Translations under genes and position numbers: made by a program
Source of the DNA: an uncultured bacterium
GTDB taxonomy: Bacteria; Bacteroidota; Bacteroidia; Bacteroidales; Bacteroidaceae
Length of the DNA: 50,269 nucleotides
Direction: 5' to 3'
NCBI GenBank assembly: GCA_945829425.1
Contig: CALZUQ010000016.1
Location: forward strand, 1 to 50,269
Shown: positions 15,648-24,300 of the stretch, piece after piece
Position numbering within the stretch: the first letter of the stretch is position 1
Layout: each line of letters begins with the position of its first letter
Notes under the pieces: generated by a model
Told to the model about the DNA's origin: nothing
Seen by the model: only the letters and a program-made list of their open reading frames with translations
Database searches by the model: none

Positions 15648-17089
15648 TGTTCATCTTAAGCATAATAGCAATATATTTCATCGTGTTACTCGTCGTAGGG
15701 CGTCTCATAGCCCGAACGACGAGTAACGACATTTTTTTCCGTGCCGAGCGTAAGTCACCATGGTATATGGTGGCTTTCGGCATGATAGGAGCAAGCCTTT
15801 CCGGTGTGACGTTCATTTCCGTTCCCGGCATGGTCATGACGCAAGGCATGACGTACATGCAGATGTGTCTCGGATTTATCGTGGGATATTTCATTGTAGC
15901 CTACGTCCTCCTGCCGGTGTATTACAAGCTGAACCTCACCACGATATATTCCTATCTCGGCACACGGCTCGGCAAGAGGAGCTATACCACGGGATCGGCG
16001 TTTTTCTTCCTTTCGAAGATGACGGGAGCTGCGGTGCGCTTTTATGTCGTGTGCAAACTCCTGCAGATGTGCGTCTTCGACGCTCTCGGAGTGCCTCTAC
16101 CTGCCACCACGGTGATCCTGGTCATGATGATATGGCTGTACACCCGACGGGGAGGCATAAAGACGATAGTATGGACAGACACCTTACAGACCGTCATAAT
16201 GTTCGCAACACTGGTTTGCATAACCCTGGCACTCATGAACCAGATGGGAATGACGATTGAAGAGACCGTGACGGCTGTCGCCGAACATCCCGCAAGCCGT
16301 ATCTTTGTCTTCGACGACTGGATGTCGAAGCAGAATTTCTGGAAACAGTTCCTATCCGGTGTCTTTGTGGTAATAGTGATGACGGGACTCGACCAGGACA
16401 TGATGCAGAAAAGCCTCACATGCCCTACCCTACGCGACTCACAGAAGAACCTTTGCTCATACGCCTTTGCCTTCATACCGGCAAACATGCTCTTTCTCGT
16501 TCTCGGCATCCTTCTCATGATTTACGCCACAAGCCACGGCATGACACTGCCGACACGTGGCGACGACCTCTTGCCTATGTTTGCCGCAACAGGAATGCTC
16601 GGAAAGTATGTCATGGGGCTCTTCGTCATAGGCATCGTGGCATCAGCCTTCTCCAGTGCCGACTCGGCATTGACGGCTCTGACGACATCTCTCTGCGTAG
16701 ATATCTTCCGCAAGCCGGACAACGAGAGGTTCCGCATCGTGGCACATATCGCAGTGATTGCGTGCTTTATCCTCTGCGTCGTGGCGGTAGACATAATAGG
16801 AGCGTCGAGCGTGATAAACGCCATTTATGTGCTCTGCGGATATACCTACGGACCGTTGTTAGGACTGTTCCTCTTCGGCATCACCACCCGCTACGGCGTA
16901 CGCGACCGTTATGTGCCTCACGTATGTATTGCGGCACCGTTGCTGTGCTATGCCATTGATGTCTTTGCACAGAGACATTACGGCTATGCCTTTGGCTATG
17001 AACTGCTTATGCTCAACGGACTCCTTACCTTCCTGGGGTGTTTCATGTTGAGGAAGAGAGCGTCTGCCGGCACTCGCCAAAGGACTTAA
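15647..17089 (+). CDS. Sodium:solute symporter (SSS family)
   Basis: A 480-aa integral membrane protein with about 13 hydrophobic segments. Family marks are FFRAERKSPWYMVAFGMIGASLSGVTFISVPG near the N-terminus, the SSS core GLFVIGIVASAFSSADSALTALTTS, and YTYGPLLGLFLFG. It couples Na+ entry to uptake of a small solute. Bacteroidota members of this kind often sit near sialic-acid or sugar genes, but nothing here fixes the substrate. Its start overlaps the stop of the upstream secreted protein. Confidence 0.9.
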   Translation: MFILSIIAIYFIVLLVVGRLIARTTSNDIFFRAERKSPWYMVAFGMIGASLSGVTFISVPGMVMTQGMTYMQMCLGFIVGYFIVAYVLLPVYYKLNLTTIYSYLGTRLGKRSYTTGSAFFFLSKMTGAAVRFYVVCKLLQMCVFDALGVPLPATTVILVMMIWLYTRRGGIKTIVWTDTLQTVIMFATLVCITLALMNQMGMTIEETVTAVAEHPASRIFVFDDWMSKQNFWKQFLSGVFVVIVMTGLDQDMMQKSLTCPTLRDSQKNLCSYAFAFIPANMLFLVLGILLMIYATSHGMTLPTRGDDLLPMFAATGMLGKYVMGLFVIGIVASAFSSADSALTALTTSLCVDIFRKPDNERFRIVAHIAVIACFILCVVAVDIIGASSVINAIYVLCGYTYGPLLGLFLFGITTRYGVRDRYVPHVCIAAPLLCYAIDVFAQRHYGYAFGYELLMLNGLLTFLGCFMLRKRASAGTRQRT

Positions 17090-17148
17090 GGAACATGGGG
17101 GGCTGCCTGCCGTCCTGGCTGGCCACTTTCCTGGCACCGTTGATAAAA

Positions 17149-17167
17149 GGTGGCGTTAAACGCCACC
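17149..17167 (+). terminator. Perfect 9-bp hairpin downstream of the symporter
   Basis: GGTGGCGTT-A-AACGCCACC, 60 bp past the symporter stop. No T-run follows, so termination is only probable. Confidence 0.4.
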
Positions 17168-17259
17168 TCCATACCAACGAGAAAGGCTCCGAGAAAAGGA
17201 AGCTTCCGAAAGAATTAAGCCCCTGAAAGAAGAAAGCTTCCGAAAGAAGCCCCCTGCAG

Positions 17260-17345
17260 GTGTTAACAGTTAACACTTCCACTATGAGGCAGTTAGAAAA
17301 AATGCCAGTTACGCGTTAACAAGTTAACACTTTCCTATGAGGCCT
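17260..17345. repeat. Two 53-bp direct repeats headed by GTTAAC palindromes
   Basis: GTGTTAAC-A-GTTAACAC at 17260-17276 and GTTAACAAGTTAACAC at 17315-17330. Each is followed by ACTTYC...CTATGAGGC, giving a 53-bp period. The palindromes have operator-like geometry but no regulator is adjacent. Confidence 0.6.
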
Positions 17346-17407
17346 CTGCCATTAGGGCTGTTGGACTGCCGATGGGAAAATCGTCTTACTCGTGGAGAGA
17401 TTTTTTT

Positions 17408-17498
17408 TATTGTTGTCCGCTAAACATAAAGAGTTGGTTTGAATTCATAGAACAACAATGGATTCAAACCAACTCTTTATGTATAGCAGACATCAATA
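17408..17498. repeat. Long inverted repeat, MITE- or IS-end-like hairpin
   Basis: Arms 17408-17444 and 17462-17498, 37 bp with 3 mismatches and a perfect inner 21 bp, around a 17-nt loop. The outer sequence TGTCCGCTAAACA looks like the end of an insertion sequence, but no transposase is present. Confidence 0.7.
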
Positions 17499-17577
17499 CT
17501 TGAAAATGGGAGTTCCTTGAGCTTGGCGAAAAAAGTTGAGTTTTATATTCATAATGCCCATGTAGCTTGTGGTTCCG

Positions 17578-18204
17578 CTATCGCCTCACCCAGCATTTGT
17601 GGCTTCCTGTTCCCTTGTCGGTAATCTGCGACTCGGGCATGTCGATGATTTCCTTCAGTTCAAGCGATGCGGCGGCACGGCTAAGGTTTGTCAGGCGGAC
17701 GTAGTCGCCGAGGGTGAGGAAACCATGGACGTCGATGTGGTTCAACGCCATGGCAATGCGTTCGTCAAGGGTGGTGTCAATTTTTCGTATGTTGCGCACG
17801 CCCTGCATCTCACGCTCAAGGTCGGTCATGCGCTGCATGTCCTTCAAGGCGTCCTTCGATGCCGTGAAGTTGATGTTCTTAATACCGACCTTGCGATACG
17901 ACATCTTGTCGTCGTTGCTCTGCATCTCCCTCGACTTCTCGTCCTCAAAGCGCAGGGAGAGGGAGAAGATGCCCAGGTCGTCTATTGACACGTTGTAGCC
18001 CATGGAGAGCATACGCTTCAGCGTGTCGGTAAGACTTGTCACTACCGAACCAATTACAGCCGGCGAGACTCCACGGTGGTACGACTGTATCTGCTTTATC
18101 AAGTCGTCGGTGGTCATGGTGCGTATTGCGCTTAGCTTTGGATAGACCCGGCGTTTGCCCTGCTTGTCGAGATTTGGCATCTCCTGTAGATAGTATTTTG
18201 CCAT
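17578..18204 (-). CDS. HU-like (HU-HIG type) DNA-binding protein
   Basis: 208 aa. The first 125 residues fit the Bacteroidota HU-HIG type: AKYYLQEMPNLDKQGKRRVYPKLSAIRTMTTDDLI, then VIGSVVTSLTDTLKRMLSMGYNVSIDDLGIFSLSLRFED, the helical dimer core and beta-arm base of HU proteins. The C-terminal third (TLDERIAMALNHIDVHGFLTLGDYVRLTNLSRAAASLELKEII) reads like a winged helix-turn-helix. It is probably a nucleoid-associated protein; homologues often neighbour cell-wall amidases, and here a GH25 lysozyme is divergent from it. Its promoter and a 30-bp leader hairpin are at 18265-18392. Confidence 0.85.
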   Translation of the reverse strand: MAKYYLQEMPNLDKQGKRRVYPKLSAIRTMTTDDLIKQIQSYHRGVSPAVIGSVVTSLTDTLKRMLSMGYNVSIDDLGIFSLSLRFEDEKSREMQSNDDKMSYRKVGIKNINFTASKDALKDMQRMTDLEREMQGVRNIRKIDTTLDERIAMALNHIDVHGFLTLGDYVRLTNLSRAAASLELKEIIDMPESQITDKGTGSHKCWVRR

Positions 18205-18264
18205 AGCATTTCAATAATCATGTCGTTTACTTGTTGAATTTTCTTGCCTCAGCTGCAAGTATTT

Positions 18265-18348
18265 CGTTCAAAGCTTTTGAATGTCCGTTCAAAGCTTTTG
18301 AACATACATTCAAAGCCTTTGAACGGACATTCAAAAGCTTTGAACGGA
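18265..18348 (-). repeat. Four 21-bp units forming a 30-bp perfect hairpin in the HU-like gene leader
   Basis: Units start at 18265, 18286, 18307 and 18328 with the theme NNTTCAAAGCTTTTGAA. Because the last two are inverted relative to the first two, 18265-18294 pairs perfectly with 18317-18346 around a 22-nt loop that can itself pair. It lies between the promoter (18362-18392) and the ATG (18204), so it should be at the very 5' end of the mRNA. Confidence 0.85.
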
Positions 18349-18361
18349 AAGTTCTCAGTTG

Positions 18362-18392
18362 CAAAGATAATGATTTTTCCTTATATGCGCAA
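18362..18392 (-). promoter_or_regulatory. Promoter for the HU-like gene
   Basis: Minus strand TATCTTTG (18369-18362) with TTG 18392-18390, 20 bp apart. Predicted start near 18355, giving a leader of about 150 nt that begins in the hairpin. Confidence 0.7.
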
Positions 18393-18601
18393 ATTTCCCC
18401 AAGGAATAAAAAACTTTTTTGTTTTTTTTACATCACAAACATCATTTCGGGGATAATATTCTAATTCTCAGCGTGCTATATGAGTGACGTTTTAGTGACG
18501 TCAGTGATGTTTTATGGGTGCACCCGACAAACCCTGTGGGGAGACCGTACAGATGTTAACCCAAAAACTGTCGCTAAACGATCATGATTGAAAAAAGTCT
18601 G

Positions 18602-18842
18602 TAACTTTGCATCGTGAAATCTGACGGGCTGCAGACGTACGATTATCACGCTAAGCTTATTGTCTAACCCTTTTTACCGAAACGACTATGAGTATCAAAG
18701 TGAAAGCTGTCAGACGCAACGTATCGTCCGCAAATCTGAAAAAGAAGTGGACGAATGTGATGCTGGAAAAACTATACAGCAAGCTTATGCAGGCAACGTG
18801 ACAGAGGAGGCGAGAAGAGAAAAGAAATCTTTATCTTCTTAA
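18602..18842 (+). pseudogene. Possible decayed small gene before the lysozyme
   Basis: TAACTTTG at 18602-18609 is a perfect -7 box, though without a TTG at the right distance. Two overlapping short frames follow: one from 18660 (60 aa, MSNPFYRNDYEYQSE...) and one from the ATG at 18688 (37 aa, MSIKVKAVRRNVSSANLKKKW, ending TGA). The second resembles the first strand of HU-HIG proteins, and the tail of the first (GNVTEEARREK) could be its continuation in another frame. A frameshifted HU-like remnant is one reading. A real 60-aa protein or plain non-coding sequence is equally possible. Confidence 0.25.
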
Positions 18843-18881
18843 AAAATATTGATATCTATACAGAAAATGGATAATTATTAT

Positions 18882-18889
18882 TAACTTTG
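18882..18889 (+). promoter_or_regulatory. -7 box abutting the lysozyme start codon
   Basis: TAACTTTG ends five bases before the ATG at 18894, so transcription would start at or inside the start codon. No TTG is found about 20 bp upstream. Confidence 0.5.
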
Positions 18890-18893
18890 CATT

Positions 18894-19607
18894 ATGAAAA
18901 AGATTTTTATGATAATTATGCTCGTCTGGCACACGGTGAATTGCTTTTCACAAGAAGCGATCATTGAATGCGAAGACACCTGTACACACATACACGGAAT
19001 AGACATCAGCCACTATCAGGGCGACGTGTTCTGGGAAACACTTGGCGAGAACACACGCAACGCATACGTATATATCAAGGCGACAGAAGGCGGAGACAGA
19101 ATAGACAAACGTTATGAGGAGAATATCCTCACGGCACGCCGCCACGGACTGAAGGTGGGCTCGTACCATTTCTACAGAGCCAAGACGCCACAGCGGCTGC
19201 AACTGCAGAACTTCATAACGCAATGCCTTCCCGAGGAGCAGGACCTGCTGCCAATGATAGACGTAGAGACGAAGACGGGACTTGGCGACGAGGCGTTCAG
19301 GGACTCGCTCTTCCTCTTCCTGAAGCTCGTTGAGGAACACTACCAGCAGAAACCGCTGATATACACCGGCACGAACTTCTACAACAAGTATCTTCTCGGA
19401 CATCTCAACGACTACAAACTCATGATAGCCCAATATACAGACTACGAGCCGATACTCAACGACGAGAGAGACATCACCATGTGGCAGTACACGGGAAAAG
19501 GGAGGATAAAGGGAATAAAAGGCTATGTAGACAAAAGCAGGTTCCTCGGACAACACTCGCTGCGTGAGATTAAGTTCATACACAGAAGGAGGAGCACACT
19601 GCCATAA
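18894..19607 (+). CDS. GH25-family lysozyme (secreted)
   Basis: 237 aa with a signal peptide (MKKIFMIIMLVWHTVNCFSQ). The GH25 barrel is complete: HGIDISHYQGDV with D36 at the strand-1 position, IKATEGGD, VGSYHFYRA, the catalytic pair D123-x-E125 in MIDVETK, and MWQYTGKGRIKG near the end. It hydrolyses peptidoglycan beta-1,4 linkages between MurNAc and GlcNAc. There is no wall-binding domain, and the C-terminus is basic (HRRRSTLP). It may serve in envelope remodelling or attack on other bacteria; no immunity or secretion genes are nearby. The zinc-ribbon gene follows 53 bp downstream. Confidence 0.92.
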   Translation: MKKIFMIIMLVWHTVNCFSQEAIIECEDTCTHIHGIDISHYQGDVFWETLGENTRNAYVYIKATEGGDRIDKRYEENILTARRHGLKVGSYHFYRAKTPQRLQLQNFITQCLPEEQDLLPMIDVETKTGLGDEAFRDSLFLFLKLVEEHYQQKPLIYTGTNFYNKYLLGHLNDYKLMIAQYTDYEPILNDERDITMWQYTGKGRIKGIKGYVDKSRFLGQHSLREIKFIHRRRSTLP

Positions 19608-19660
19608 ACATCAAGAGAACAATAAGGTAACACGTCACATACCGTTAAAGATAAAACACT

Positions 19661-20833
19661 ATGATCATCAAATGTCCTGAATGTGGACGACAAGTCAGCG
19701 ACAAGGCTCCGACATGTCCATCCTGCGGAGTGGAAATAGCAGGAAAAATAAAGAGATGTGAACAGTGTGGAGAGGCTGTCTTCACCAATGACGAGGAATG
19801 TCCATACTGCCACGCCATACTAAGCACCAAGACAGAGAACCACACCGACAACCGCAGAGCCGGAAACGGAAGCACAGGCGCCTTCCAGCAGTACGACGTG
19901 AAGCAGACAGCTACTGCTGCAGAGAACGAGACGCCGGCTCAAGACAGCAATCCCCACAGCCCGAAGAAAACGTCACGCAAAAGGCTCATCGCGGCAGTCC
20001 TCTTCTCCGTATGCTTCGTAGGCATGTTGCTCTATATCTACAACCAGTCGCAACAGAACCATGAAGAGACTGACTACAACTACGCCATGTCATCGGCGGA
20101 GCCGGAGATACTCAAGGACTACCTCCTCAGATACCCCGACGCCCCTCAGGCTCACCGCGACAGCATAACGGCACATCTGGAGAGCTTGGAGAAAGGCAAC
20201 GAGGCATGGGAAAACGCCGCAAGGAGCAATTCACGCTCAGAGCTGATGAGATATATCGAGGAGAACCCGTCGTCGCTGCACGTACAGGAGGCCATGCTGA
20301 AGATTGACTCCATAGACTGGGCGGTGGCACAGAAAGGCTGCACCGAAGACGCCGTAAGAAAATATCTCGCCGACCACCCCGACGGACGCTACTACGACGA
20401 GGCCACCATAATGCTCGGCGAACTGGAAAAGTCACAGGTGCAGCCCGAAGAGGAGACAATGGTCATAGGGCTCTTCTCACAGTTCTTCGAAGGACTGAAC
20501 ATGCACGACGAAGAGACTCTCGTATCAACGGTAAGCATGGTTCTGAACAATTTCCTCGGAAAGACAAACGCCACGGCAAATGATGTCGTGACCTTCCTCA
20601 ACAAGATTTACAAGGGCGACATTGACAACATGAACTGGGTGGCAGACCGCCAGACATACAAGATAAACAAGGTTACGAACGAAGACGGAGAGCAGGAGTA
20701 TCACGTCATATTCTACGCCAACGAGAGGATACAACGCGAAGGAGCTACGGAAAACCTCCGCTACCGCATAACAGCCACTGTAACAGCAGAGGGACGCATC
20801 TCCGGATTTGAGATGACGAAGATAAACGAATAA
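19661..20833 (+). CDS. Zinc-ribbon single-pass membrane protein with TPR-like repeats
   Basis: 390 aa. Two N-terminal zinc ribbons are seen: C5-x2-C8...C19-x2-C22 and C33-x2-C36...C47-x2-C50. A polar linker leads to one transmembrane helix at about residues 109-128 (RLIAAVLFSVCFVGMLLYIY). The outer part has short repeats (EILKDYLLRYPDAPQAHRDSI, ELMRYIEENPSSLHVQEAML, DAVRKYLADHPDGRYYDEAT) that look like degenerate TPRs. It ends in an NTF2/DUF4878-like alpha-beta domain (NMNWVADRQTYKINKV...YRITATVTAEGRISGFEM). Function unknown; such proteins occur in many Prevotella and Bacteroides. Probably co-transcribed with the lysozyme. Confidence 0.8.
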   Translation: MIIKCPECGRQVSDKAPTCPSCGVEIAGKIKRCEQCGEAVFTNDEECPYCHAILSTKTENHTDNRRAGNGSTGAFQQYDVKQTATAAENETPAQDSNPHSPKKTSRKRLIAAVLFSVCFVGMLLYIYNQSQQNHEETDYNYAMSSAEPEILKDYLLRYPDAPQAHRDSITAHLESLEKGNEAWENAARSNSRSELMRYIEENPSSLHVQEAMLKIDSIDWAVAQKGCTEDAVRKYLADHPDGRYYDEATIMLGELEKSQVQPEEETMVIGLFSQFFEGLNMHDEETLVSTVSMVLNNFLGKTNATANDVVTFLNKIYKGDIDNMNWVADRQTYKINKVTNEDGEQEYHVIFYANERIQREGATENLRYRITATVTAEGRISGFEMTKINE

Positions 20834-20982
20834 AAGGAAAAGCCTGTCACACCCGTTCACAGACATCAGCAATCCAGGGAAAGCAAATCAAGCCCTGCAT
20901 CAGAAAAGCGAGTATAGACATTGACTTTAAGCAAAAAAAAGACGTTTTTTCCACTGCAACAAGAAAAAAGTCTTAGAAAAAC

Positions 20983-21013
20983 TTGCACAGAAGAAAAAAA
21001 AGCAGTACCTTTG
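20983..21013 (+). promoter_or_regulatory. Promoter for the tRNA-Arg pair
   Basis: TTG 20983-20985, 20 bp, TACCTTTG 21006-21013, about 20 bp before the first tRNA. Confidence 0.8.
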
Positions 21014-21032
21014 CACCCGCATTTACGAAGAA

Positions 21033-21106
21033 GGCTCCTTAGCTCAACTGAATAGAGCATCTGACTACGGATCAGAAGGTTGCAGGTTTGAATCCTGCAG
21101 GAGTCA
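21033..21106 (+). tRNA. tRNA-Arg(ACG), copy 1
   Basis: 74 nt. Acceptor GGCTCCT with AGGAGTC (G2-U71), anticodon stem TCTGA/TCAGA with loop CTACGGA (anticodon ACG, read as ICG after deamination), T arm GCAGG/CCTGC, discriminator A. CCA is not encoded (ACCG follows). Confidence 0.95.
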
Positions 21107-21120
21107 CCGACGTAACGCAC

Positions 21121-21194
21121 GGTTCGTTAGCTCAACTGAATAGAGCATCTGACTACGGATCAGAAGGTTGCAGGTTTGAATCCTGCACGAATCA
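21121..21194 (+). tRNA. tRNA-Arg(ACG), copy 2
   Basis: 74 nt, identical to copy 1 outside the acceptor stem. The stem is GGTTCGT with ACGAATC: two base pairs have changed, each on both strands. It follows copy 1 after 14 nt and is followed by a terminator, so both come from one transcript. CCA is not encoded. Confidence 0.95.
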
Positions 21195-21198
21195 CGAA

Positions 21199-21229
21199 AA
21201 GCTTGTCACTCTGTGTGACAGGCTTTTTT
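21199..21229 (+). terminator. Intrinsic terminator after the tRNA-Arg pair
   Basis: AAGCTTGTCAC / GTGACAGGCTT (one G-U) around TCTGT, followed by TTTTTT through 21229. Confidence 0.9.
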
Positions 21230-21251
21230 GTTGCATATATGTATTCACTAT

Positions 21252-21291
21252 ACATGAACGGGCGCATCCACACATGAACGGGCGCATCCAC
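21252..21291. repeat. Two 20-bp direct repeats
   Basis: ACATGAACGGGCGCATCCAC occurs twice head to tail between the tRNA terminator and the pectinesterase 3' end. Confidence 0.85.
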
Positions 21292-21311
21292 CCTACGCCC
21301 CTCATGACACA

Positions 21312-21360
21312 AACAGCCCCAGCTGCTCCGGAAAGTGCCGGAAGTGCAGCTGGGGCTGTT
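21312..21360 (-). terminator. Very strong hairpin after the pectinesterase gene
   Basis: A perfect 15-bp stem (AACAGCCCCAGCTGC with its complement) topped by TCCGG/CCGGA. It lies 12 bp past the pectinesterase stop. There is no T-run on either side, so termination is inferred from stem strength and position. Confidence 0.6.
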
Positions 21361-21372
21361 GGCTTTGTCACT

Positions 21373-24300
21373 TTATTTTATATACTTCACACCGTTCTGT
21401 ATCACCACGCCCTTGTAAGACGTTCCGACACGCTGGCCTGCAAGGTTATAGACAGGTCCGGCAGGTGTCTCAACAAGTGTTTCCACCTCTTCTATAGCTG
21501 ACGCTATGCTTGCTTTTGTCTCCTCGCCGAGACCGCCCATCTCGTTGGCAGCACGCACTGACCATACGACAGAAGCGTCGTCAACGTCGTAGGAGTTCGT
21601 TGTCGTTGCGGTGACAAACTTACCGTCCTTGAACACTGCCCAGCAGAGGACATAGTCGTTATCGTCCCACGTCAGAACCTTGCTGTCGGCGTTGATCTTG
21701 ACGTTGGCAGGAGCAGAAGCCTGTTCCGTAAGTTCTGTTGGGTCCCAGTCGTCATCCTGTCCCATGACGTTGGCAAGGCTCATGGCCTTTACTTCGTCAA
21801 GGGTAAGAATCGGGTTGTTGGAGTGCGTCACGCCTTCCTTGTCTGTCCATGAGGTACGGCGACCGGAAAGGTCGATGCTCGTGCCGGTAGTGAGATATGA
21901 GTTATACTCTGCAAAGCGTGCCGGCCAGCCTCCGCTCATGTCAGCCCAGCCGTTGCCGAGAGGCGCAACGTCCATCATGGTGTTTATGAAACATGCCATA
22001 GGCGTTCCGCTGCCCCACGGGCGTCCGAGATAGAATGTCACGTCGGACGTCTCCTTCTTGATGTAACAGTTGTTGAATACGTAGCCGTATTTCTTCGGGA
22101 TTGACGGAACGGCGAGATATCCTCCTGTTCCACACTGCTGCAGCGTCACGCCGTTATAGTAAACGTCGCCCTTGCCACAGAGGTAGTCGGTACGTCCGCG
22201 GAGTACGCCACCTTCGAAATAGAACTTTCCGGCATCGCTGTTTGAAACGTATGTGTCCTGATATCCCCATAGGCAAGCGTCCTTGAACACTGTGCGGTTG
22301 GACTGGTCCTGGAGGACGATGTCACGTCCGTGAGCGTCGCCCATAGACGATTTCATGGTGAGGTTCTGGAAATATGCGTCGTGGCCGTTCTTCTGGATGA
22401 TGAGGACGTCACCCTTGCCGATACCCTCCAGCGGGCATGCCTGACCATAGCCGTTGTCCCATGTTGCGGCAGGTGTCTTGTTGGTGATCACGACACCCTC
22501 CATAGACTCTCCGATGAACGATACGTAAGGAGAGCTGAGGTAAGAGCGAGGGTCGTCGTAGGTCTTGCCGTCACCACCCGTTGTCGTGCCCTTGGTGTCG
22601 AAGACATAGCTGCCGTTGGTGATGAAGATGCGGAAACGCCCTGTGGCATTCGCGCCACGGCTGTTGGCTGCTGCAAGAGCTTCGGTGATAGTACCGTCGT
22701 TAGGCACTATGAAGTCGTAGAGAGCTTTCTCGACAACCGGTTTCACCTTTGTCTGGAAATTGATGGTGATATCCTCGGCAAGAGTGTTTCCTGTAAGGTC
22801 GGAAACAGAACCGCCATAGAGCACGAACGTCACATCAGAAGAATAAGCCAGTCCTTTATACTCGCAGATGACGGTCTTTCCGCTTACTGCTGGCGTTACA
22901 GACTCATTGCCTACGGTTGCCTTGGCGTTGGCTGTCAGCATGACCTTCTCGTCGAATGTCAGCACGACCTTGCCGTTGGCAGAGGCTCCTGTGCCGTTGT
23001 TCTCAGGAACGGAGCTGACAAGCTGAGGCGCTGTGCCGTCGTCGATAAGCTTCGCCGTGCCGGTGATGAACGTCGCGCCGAGGGCTATGCCGTCGTTGGC
23101 TGACGCTGCGCCGTCGACCTTTGAGGTCTTGTCGCTTATCCAACGGATATAAACCTTCGGCTGGTTATTGGCTGCTGAAGGGAGAGGGAAAGAAGCGTCA
23201 GCCCATTTCTTTGCACCCTCAAGGTTTATCTTGCCTACGGTCTCCCATGTCTCGCCGTCAAGAGAATACTCCACGAGCTGTGTCGTATAGGCGTTGTAGT
23301 TATATACCATAGAGGTGACAACCTTGATGTCCTTGAAGGCAGAGGCATTGACCATAGTCTGCCAGTACCAGTGACCTACGTCACCGTTTGCTGAACCAGT
23401 GCGCCAGTTCACTGCCGCCGGACGACCTTCGTAGCCACCGGATGGCAGGCTCTTGTCAAGCCAGCCGGAAACGTCGCCAGCCTCGTTACGCATCAAGAGG
23501 GTGACAGCGTCGTTGTCGGCAGCGGCAAAGTCTGCAGCACGTCCTGAGGCACCGGACTTTATGAAGTCCCAACCTACGATATAGTCTATTGCGGAATATG
23601 AAGCTATGAACGTCTTGTCTTCGTTCATGATGACAGTCAGCTCTGACGCTGTCTCGCCATTGTTCCAGTTTGTAAACGTGAGGATCTTGTTTGAGGAGGC
23701 TGTTACGTTCACCTTGGTGCCTTCCTCGTACATGTTCTTGCCGTCGACAACAGTAGGGAGAGGAGAGAGGCTTACCATGTAGTCGTTTGCTCCGCCCTCC
23801 ACTTTCACGTCTATGGAGTATGTGTTTACTTTCTTGAAATTCGCCGTCAGTGTCTCGTCAGCCGTTACGGTATATTTGAACTTAGACTCTTCTGACACAA
23901 CCTTGCCAGCCTTGTCTGTCCAGCTCACGAAGTCATAGCCGAAAGCCTCGGTAGCTGTCAGCGTGACCTCATCGTTCTCGATATATTCTTCTGACTTCGG
24001 ATAGACAGACACCTGACCGCCTTCTGACGGAGAAGCCTCTATGCTGACAGTGTATTTGTTGACAGCAGCGATAGTGCCGTTCAGCTTGCCGTCTATGGTG
24101 ACCTCACCGAAGAGACCTTCCTTGGCAGCACCGACACCGACAGCCGACGTGAGGTAGAAACCCTCTGAGCCGGCAAGCTGAGCCTGCTGATCTGCGGTAA
24201 GGGTGATGTCGTATTTATATATCGCGGTCTTGTCATAGTCCTTTGAACTGGTGGACTTGCCCTGTCTCCATGCTGTAAATGTGCCCAGAGCGACGTCGGT

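Larger units (their letters stand above)
17090..17577. other. Gene-free gap with several small repeats
   Basis: Nothing codes here. Contents in order: a perfect 9-bp hairpin (17149-17167), a direct repeat of GAAGCTTCCGAAAGAA (17199 and about 17232), two GTTAAC-type palindromes 53 bp apart (17260-17276, 17315-17330), and a long inverted repeat (17408-17498). Confidence 0.75.

Noticed and set aside
22330..23103. A 257-codon plus-strand frame
   Set aside because: Antisense shadow of the pectinesterase; composition (His, Arg, Val rich) is that of a reversed frame.
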